Shown here: in pieces, positions 60,825 to 64,000 of the stretch | How positions within the stretch are numbered: position 1 is the stretch's first letter | Layout: each line of letters opens with the position of its first letter | Assembly: GCF_963378095.1 (NCBI RefSeq) | Contig: NZ_OY726397.1 | Span: 4,526,001 to 4,590,000, forward strand | Origin: Mycolicibacterium sp. MU0053 | GTDB lineage: Bacteria > Actinomycetota > Actinomycetes > Mycobacteriales > Mycobacteriaceae | Direction of reading: 5' to 3' | Length of the DNA stretch: 64,000 nt | Made by a program: the position numbers and the translations under genes | Notes under the pieces: model-generated | Database searches by the model: none | Seen by the model: the letters and a program-made list of their open reading frames with translations, nothing else | Told to the model about the DNA's origin: nothing

Positions 60825-61865
60825 TCAGAACATCAACGCGGTGAACCGCCAGTCCAGTACCTGGCGGTCGGATTCGCCCGCCGCGTAGACCAGCGACCGC
60901 AGCATCAGTACCCCACCGCGGTCGTTGGGTTCGGCGGCCTCGATATGCAGTTCGCTGTGCAGGGTGTCGCCCTCGTACACCGGACCGGTGTGGTCGCACG
61001 ACTGCCAGCCCAGCACGGTCACCAGATTCGGCAACAGCCGGCTGGCCTGCGCCAACGCCAACCCGATGGTGTGGCCGCCGTACACCAGGCGCTGGCCGCC
61101 CACCCGCGAATCGTGGTGCGTGGCCGCAATGTTGAGGCTCAGCCGGGCCAATTCGGGCGCGCTGCTGACGACGTCGCCGGTGCTGCGCAGAACCACGCCC
61201 GCCAGTTCGGGGTCGAAATGCGCACCGGGTACCCGCCGGCGGAACTCGGCGGCATTCCAGGATGCGGTCGGATCGGGCACCGGGGCCTGGTCGGCGCCGA
61301 TCGTCGACAGATCGTCGTTGTGGCCGGTCTCCCCCGCCGCCGGGCGCACCGGGAGCATCGCGCAGCGGTGAAAATCGAGCACCAGGCGGTCGGCGTGGTC
61401 GATGGTGATCATGCGCAGCGCCGCCAGCCCGGTCGGGGCGCGGCCGGGCTTGGTCGAATTCTGCTTGAGCCCAACCACTTCGGTGCGGGTGTACAGCGAG
61501 TCCCCGATCACCGGGAAGCGGTGGAAGCGCAGGCCGCGGTAGAAAAGGTTGGCCTTGACCCGCTGGGTGACCAGGGTGGTCTGGCCGATCGCCACGTCAC
61601 AGACCAGGGCGGGGTGCGCCAGCGCGGCGCCGGCGCCCGTCACGGCGTGGCTCAGCCCGGCATCCAGGGGCAGTCGCATCCGGTCACCGATGATGGCCTG
61701 ATGGGTGGCCGCGGCCCCCGAGGTCAGCGTCATCGACGGGGCCCAGTCGAACACCTGGCCCACGGTCAGATCGTCGAAGAAGGGGCCGCCCTCAATATGG
61801 CCGGACAAAGTCACAGGTTCACATGCTGGCAGTAGAGGTCCCGGTGTGTCAATATGGCCGTACAT
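60825..61865 (-). CDS. Double hot-dog hydratase-like protein (Rv0216-like)
   Basis: 346 aa from ATG 61865 (Rv0216 is 337 aa); GTG 61814 would give 329 aa. A two-domain MaoC/hot-dog layout: the N-terminal half has GPFFDDLTVGQVFDW, and the C-terminal half has LNIAATHHDSRVGGQRLVYGGHTIGLALAQA, where a hydratase active site would be. The canonical D-x5-H is altered to THHDS, so activity may differ from the (R)-hydratases. It is divergent from fadE3, as in M. tuberculosis. Confidence 0.88.
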   Translation of the reverse strand: MYGHIDTPGPLLPACEPVTLSGHIEGGPFFDDLTVGQVFDWAPSMTLTSGAAATHQAIIGDRMRLPLDAGLSHAVTGAGAALAHPALVCDVAIGQTTLVTQRVKANLFYRGLRFHRFPVIGDSLYTRTEVVGLKQNSTKPGRAPTGLAALRMITIDHADRLVLDFHRCAMLPVRPAAGETGHNDDLSTIGADQAPVPDPTASWNAAEFRRRVPGAHFDPELAGVVLRSTGDVVSSAPELARLSLNIAATHHDSRVGGQRLVYGGHTIGLALAQASRLLPNLVTVLGWQSCDHTGPVYEGDTLHSELHIEAAEPNDRGGVLMLRSLVYAAGESDRQVLDWRFTALMF

Positions 61866-61880
61866 TTACGAGCCGACCGG

Positions 61881-63032
61881 ATGGATGACGTGAACGACGA
61901 AGAACAGATGCTGGTGCAGACGGTGCGGGCGTTCATCGACCGTGAGGTCAAGCCCACCGTGCGTGAGGTCGAGCACGCCAATCAATATCCCGAGGCGTGG
62001 ATCGAGCAGATGAAACACCTCGGCATCTACGGCCTGGCCATACCCGAGCAATACGGCGGCACCCCGGTCTCGATGCCCTGCTACGTCGAGGTCACCCAGG
62101 AACTCGCGCGCGGCTGGATGAGCCTGGCCGGCGCCATGGGCGGGCACACCGTGGTCGCCAAACTGCTGACCCTGTTCGGCACCGACGACCAAAAACAGCG
62201 CTACCTACCCGCGATGGCCACCGGCGAACTACGCGCCACCATGGCCCTGACCGAACCCGGCGGCGGCTCCGACCTACAAGCCATGACCACCACCGCCCGC
62301 ACCGACGGCGACGACCTGGTCATCACCGGCGCCAAAACCTGGATCTCCAACGCCCGCCGCTCCGGCCTGATCGCCCTGCTGTGCAAAACCGACCCCACCG
62401 CAGTTCCCAAACACAAAGGGATCTCGATCGTGCTGGCCGAACACGGCGACGGCCTCACCGTCTCCCGCGATCTACCCAAACTCGGCTACAAAGGCGTCGA
62501 GTCCTGCGAGCTGGCCTTCGACAACTACCGCATCCCGGCCACCGCGATCCTCGGCGCCACCCCCGGCCACGGCTTCGCCCAAATGATGAAAGGGCTGGAA
62601 ACCGGACGCATCCAGGTCGCCGCCCGCGCCCTCGGGGTGGCCACCGCCGCCCTCGAAGACGCCCTGGCCTATGCCCAACACCGCGAAAGCTTCGGCCAAC
62701 CCATCTGGAAACACCAATCGGTCGGCAACTACCTCGCCGACATGGCCACCAAACTCACCGCCGCCCGCCAACTCACCCACCACGCCGCCACCCGCTACGA
62801 CAGCGGCGCCCGCTGCGACATGGAAGCCGGCATGGCCAAACTCTTCGCCTCCGAAACCGCCATGGAAATCGCCCTGAACGCCGTACGCATCCACGGCGGC
62901 TACGGCTACTCCACCGAATACGACGTCGAACGCTACCTACGCGACGCCCCCCTGATGATCGTCGGCGAAGGCACCAACGAAATCCAACGCAACGTCATCG
63001 CCGCACAGTTGGTCTCACGCGGAGGGCTATAG
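61881..63032 (+). CDS. fadE3: Acyl-CoA dehydrogenase FadE3
   Basis: 383 aa from ATG 61881; ATG 61854 would overlap the divergent gene's start. Substrate/flavin loop TMALTEPGGGSDLQ, RESFGQPIWKHQSVG and the catalytic Glu in IVGEGTNEIQRN are all present, so unlike the paired FadEs this one has the complete single-subunit site. A TANNNT box (TACATT, 61861-61866) precedes the start. From about 62150 onward the codon use changes abruptly to AAA, GAA and CAA in place of AAG, GAG and CAG, unlike the first part of the gene or the neighbours. A GntR gene follows three bases after the stop. Confidence 0.9.
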   Translation: MDDVNDEEQMLVQTVRAFIDREVKPTVREVEHANQYPEAWIEQMKHLGIYGLAIPEQYGGTPVSMPCYVEVTQELARGWMSLAGAMGGHTVVAKLLTLFGTDDQKQRYLPAMATGELRATMALTEPGGGSDLQAMTTTARTDGDDLVITGAKTWISNARRSGLIALLCKTDPTAVPKHKGISIVLAEHGDGLTVSRDLPKLGYKGVESCELAFDNYRIPATAILGATPGHGFAQMMKGLETGRIQVAARALGVATAALEDALAYAQHRESFGQPIWKHQSVGNYLADMATKLTAARQLTHHAATRYDSGARCDMEAGMAKLFASETAMEIALNAVRIHGGYGYSTEYDVERYLRDAPLMIVGEGTNEIQRNVIAAQLVSRGGL

Positions 63033-63034
63033 CC

Positions 63035-63763
63035 GTGCGTCCAGCGCCCGCCTACCAGGTCCTGAGTCGGCAGCTGCGCGATGAGATCGCGGCCGGCCGG
63101 TACCGGGACGGCGCGCGCCTGCCCACCGAGTCGGAACTGGTGGAGCGCCACGGCGTCAGCCGGCAGACCGTGCGGCGGGCGTTCCAGGATCTGGTCGCCG
63201 AGGGCGTGGTGTACCGGGTCCCGGGCCGCGGCACCTACGCCGACGAGTCCGCCGTGCGGTATCTGCGCCAACTCGGCTCGATCGAAGACCTGATGAGCCT
63301 GTCCGAGGACACCACGATGGAGGTGCTGCGCGGATTGGCGCGCCGCGTCGACGTCGATGCGGCCAGCCGGCTGCGCCTCGACGACGACGTCGTCTACACC
63401 GTCGTGTTCCGGCGACTGCACGGCGGGATCCCATTCGTCCTGACCCGGGTGCACCTGGTCGAGGACGTCGCGGCCGCGGTGCTCGACGCACCGGAGCTCG
63501 CCACGGGCGCGGTGAGCCCGCACACCATCATCGGTCTGCTGGAACCGCAGCTGCGCTACCCGATTACCGAGGCGGCGCAGTCGATCACGGTCGCGGCCGC
63601 CGATGCCGAGGTGGCCGCCGCGGTGGGCTGCGAACTGGGGCATCCGATGTTGCGGGTGGATCGGCTGTATTCGGACTCCACCGGCAACCCCGTCGAACTG
63701 TCCGTCAGCCACTTCCTGCCCGAGCAGTACACCTACCGGGTGACGTTGCGCCGCTCTCAGTGA
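63035..63763 (+). CDS. GntR-family regulator, HutC/UTRA type
   Basis: 242 aa from GTG 63035, eight bases after GGAGGG; the long open frame upstream is only the shadow of fadE3. N-terminal winged helix-turn-helix: LRDEIAAGRYRDGARLPTES and RHGVSRQTVRRAFQDL with GVVYRVPGRGTYA. The C-terminal ~150 residues form a UTRA ligand-binding domain. It is co-transcribed with fadE3 and may sense a related acyl ligand and control fadE3 and the divergent Rv0216-like gene (inference). Confidence 0.9.
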   Translation: MRPAPAYQVLSRQLRDEIAAGRYRDGARLPTESELVERHGVSRQTVRRAFQDLVAEGVVYRVPGRGTYADESAVRYLRQLGSIEDLMSLSEDTTMEVLRGLARRVDVDAASRLRLDDDVVYTVVFRRLHGGIPFVLTRVHLVEDVAAAVLDAPELATGAVSPHTIIGLLEPQLRYPITEAAQSITVAAADAEVAAAVGCELGHPMLRVDRLYSDSTGNPVELSVSHFLPEQYTYRVTLRRSQ

Positions 63764-63809
63764 TTTCGGTGCGCCTGGGGGCGCTCAGCGCGTCTCAGCG
63801 CACCGAAAT
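63763..63809. terminator. 12-bp inverted repeat between convergent gene ends
   Basis: ATTTCGGTGCGC (63763-63774) and its exact complement (63798-63809) are separated by 23 bases. It begins at the last base of the gntR stop codon and reaches into the end of the DUF559 gene, so it could terminate both transcripts, though there is no T-tract. Confidence 0.5.
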
Positions 63810-64000
63810 GGCCCGGCGAATCTCGGCGATCACGCGCTCGGGCCGTTCGATCAGATCCCACCAGGTGAATCGCAGCACCTGCCACCCGCGTAACACCAGG
63901 AAGTTCTGCCGACTCCGATCCGCCACGAACTCCTCGACACCGCTGTGGAAGGCGAAGCCGTCGATCTCGATGGCCACCTTGGGTTCGGGGAATGCGAAGT
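63795..64000 (-). CDS. DUF559 protein, C-terminal part (window edge)
   Basis: Open to the window edge; the N-terminus is outside. The visible 68 residues contain PEPKVAIEIDGFAFHSG, then RSRQNFLVLRGWQVLRFTW and ERVIAEIRRAI. This is the DUF559 pattern, related to very-short-patch-repair endonucleases with an E-x-D and His active-site arrangement. Many mycobacterial genomes carry several copies; the biological role is not established. Confidence 0.88.
   Translation of the reverse strand, partial: FAFPEPKVAIEIDGFAFHSGVEEFVADRSRQNFLVLRGWQVLRFTWWDLIERPERVIAEIRRAISVR

Noticed and set aside
61997..63034. Long plus-strand frame reading into the GntR gene
   Set aside because: The upstream part is an Arg/His-rich shadow of fadE3; the ribosome site GGAGGG and GTG at 63035 mark the real start.

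Overview
This is about 64 kb of high-GC actinobacterial DNA. Gene content and order identify a non-tuberculous mycobacterium, probably a Mycolicibacterium-type rapid grower. Many genes can be placed against the M. tuberculosis Rv0215c-Rv0244c region from remembered gene order. In window order these are fadE5, fadA2, fabG4, htdX, an Rv0238-like tetR, lpqI, an Rv0236A-like 57-aa gene, aftD, php, Rv0228-Rv0223c homologues, echA1, Rv0221, lipC, lipW, Rv0216 and fadE3. No database search was possible, so orthology calls rest on recognised motifs, protein lengths and order.

Layout. (1) 1-10.9 kb: the 3' end of a bimodular type I polyketide synthase and an Rv0926c-like oxidoreductase. As I recall, this pair next to fadE5 is the arrangement at one end of the glycopeptidolipid (GPL) locus in M. 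smegmatis. (2) 11-17.7 kb: fadE5, fadA2, fabG4, htdX and a TetR repressor, a fatty-acid module. A shared palindrome, TTAC-N6-GTAA, lies over the candidate promoters of fadE5, fadA2/fabG4 and tetR. The convergent fadE5/fadA2 gap holds a SigF-type promoter and hairpin matching the position of sRNA F6, plus a second terminator-ended RNA candidate. (3) 17.8-25.8 kb: an accessory catabolic island with a PucR/GAF-type regulator divergent from an SsuABC-like ABC transporter. An ACMSD-type amidohydrolase, a flavin hydroxylase resembling 2,6-dihydroxypyridine 3-monooxygenase, and a cupin follow. (4) 25.8-40.7 kb: cell-envelope genes: lpqI, a universal stress protein, aftD, php, a broken AMP-ligase, an acyltransferase-3, two membrane proteins, a glycosyltransferase and a methyltransferase. 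(5) 40.7-50.2 kb: lipid and aldehyde oxidation: ALDH, thiolase, FadD, a FadE pair, NAT and EchA1. (6) 50.3-58.4 kb: lipases and acyltransferases with a second FadE pair. (7) 58.4-64 kb: an amidohydrolase/CoA-transferase pair, the Rv0216-like hydratase divergent from fadE3, a GntR regulator and the end of a DUF559 gene.

How it fits together. The window is dominated by acyl-CoA chemistry (ten FadE, FadA, FadD or Ech proteins) and cell-wall assembly. KstR-like boxes before the acyltransferase/lipase operon and the ALDH suggest part of it responds to sterol catabolism. The island at 17.8-25.8 kb looks like a self-contained import-and-degrade unit for a hydroxylated, possibly nitrogen-containing, aromatic acid. 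No tRNA, rRNA, CRISPR array or intact insertion sequence was seen.
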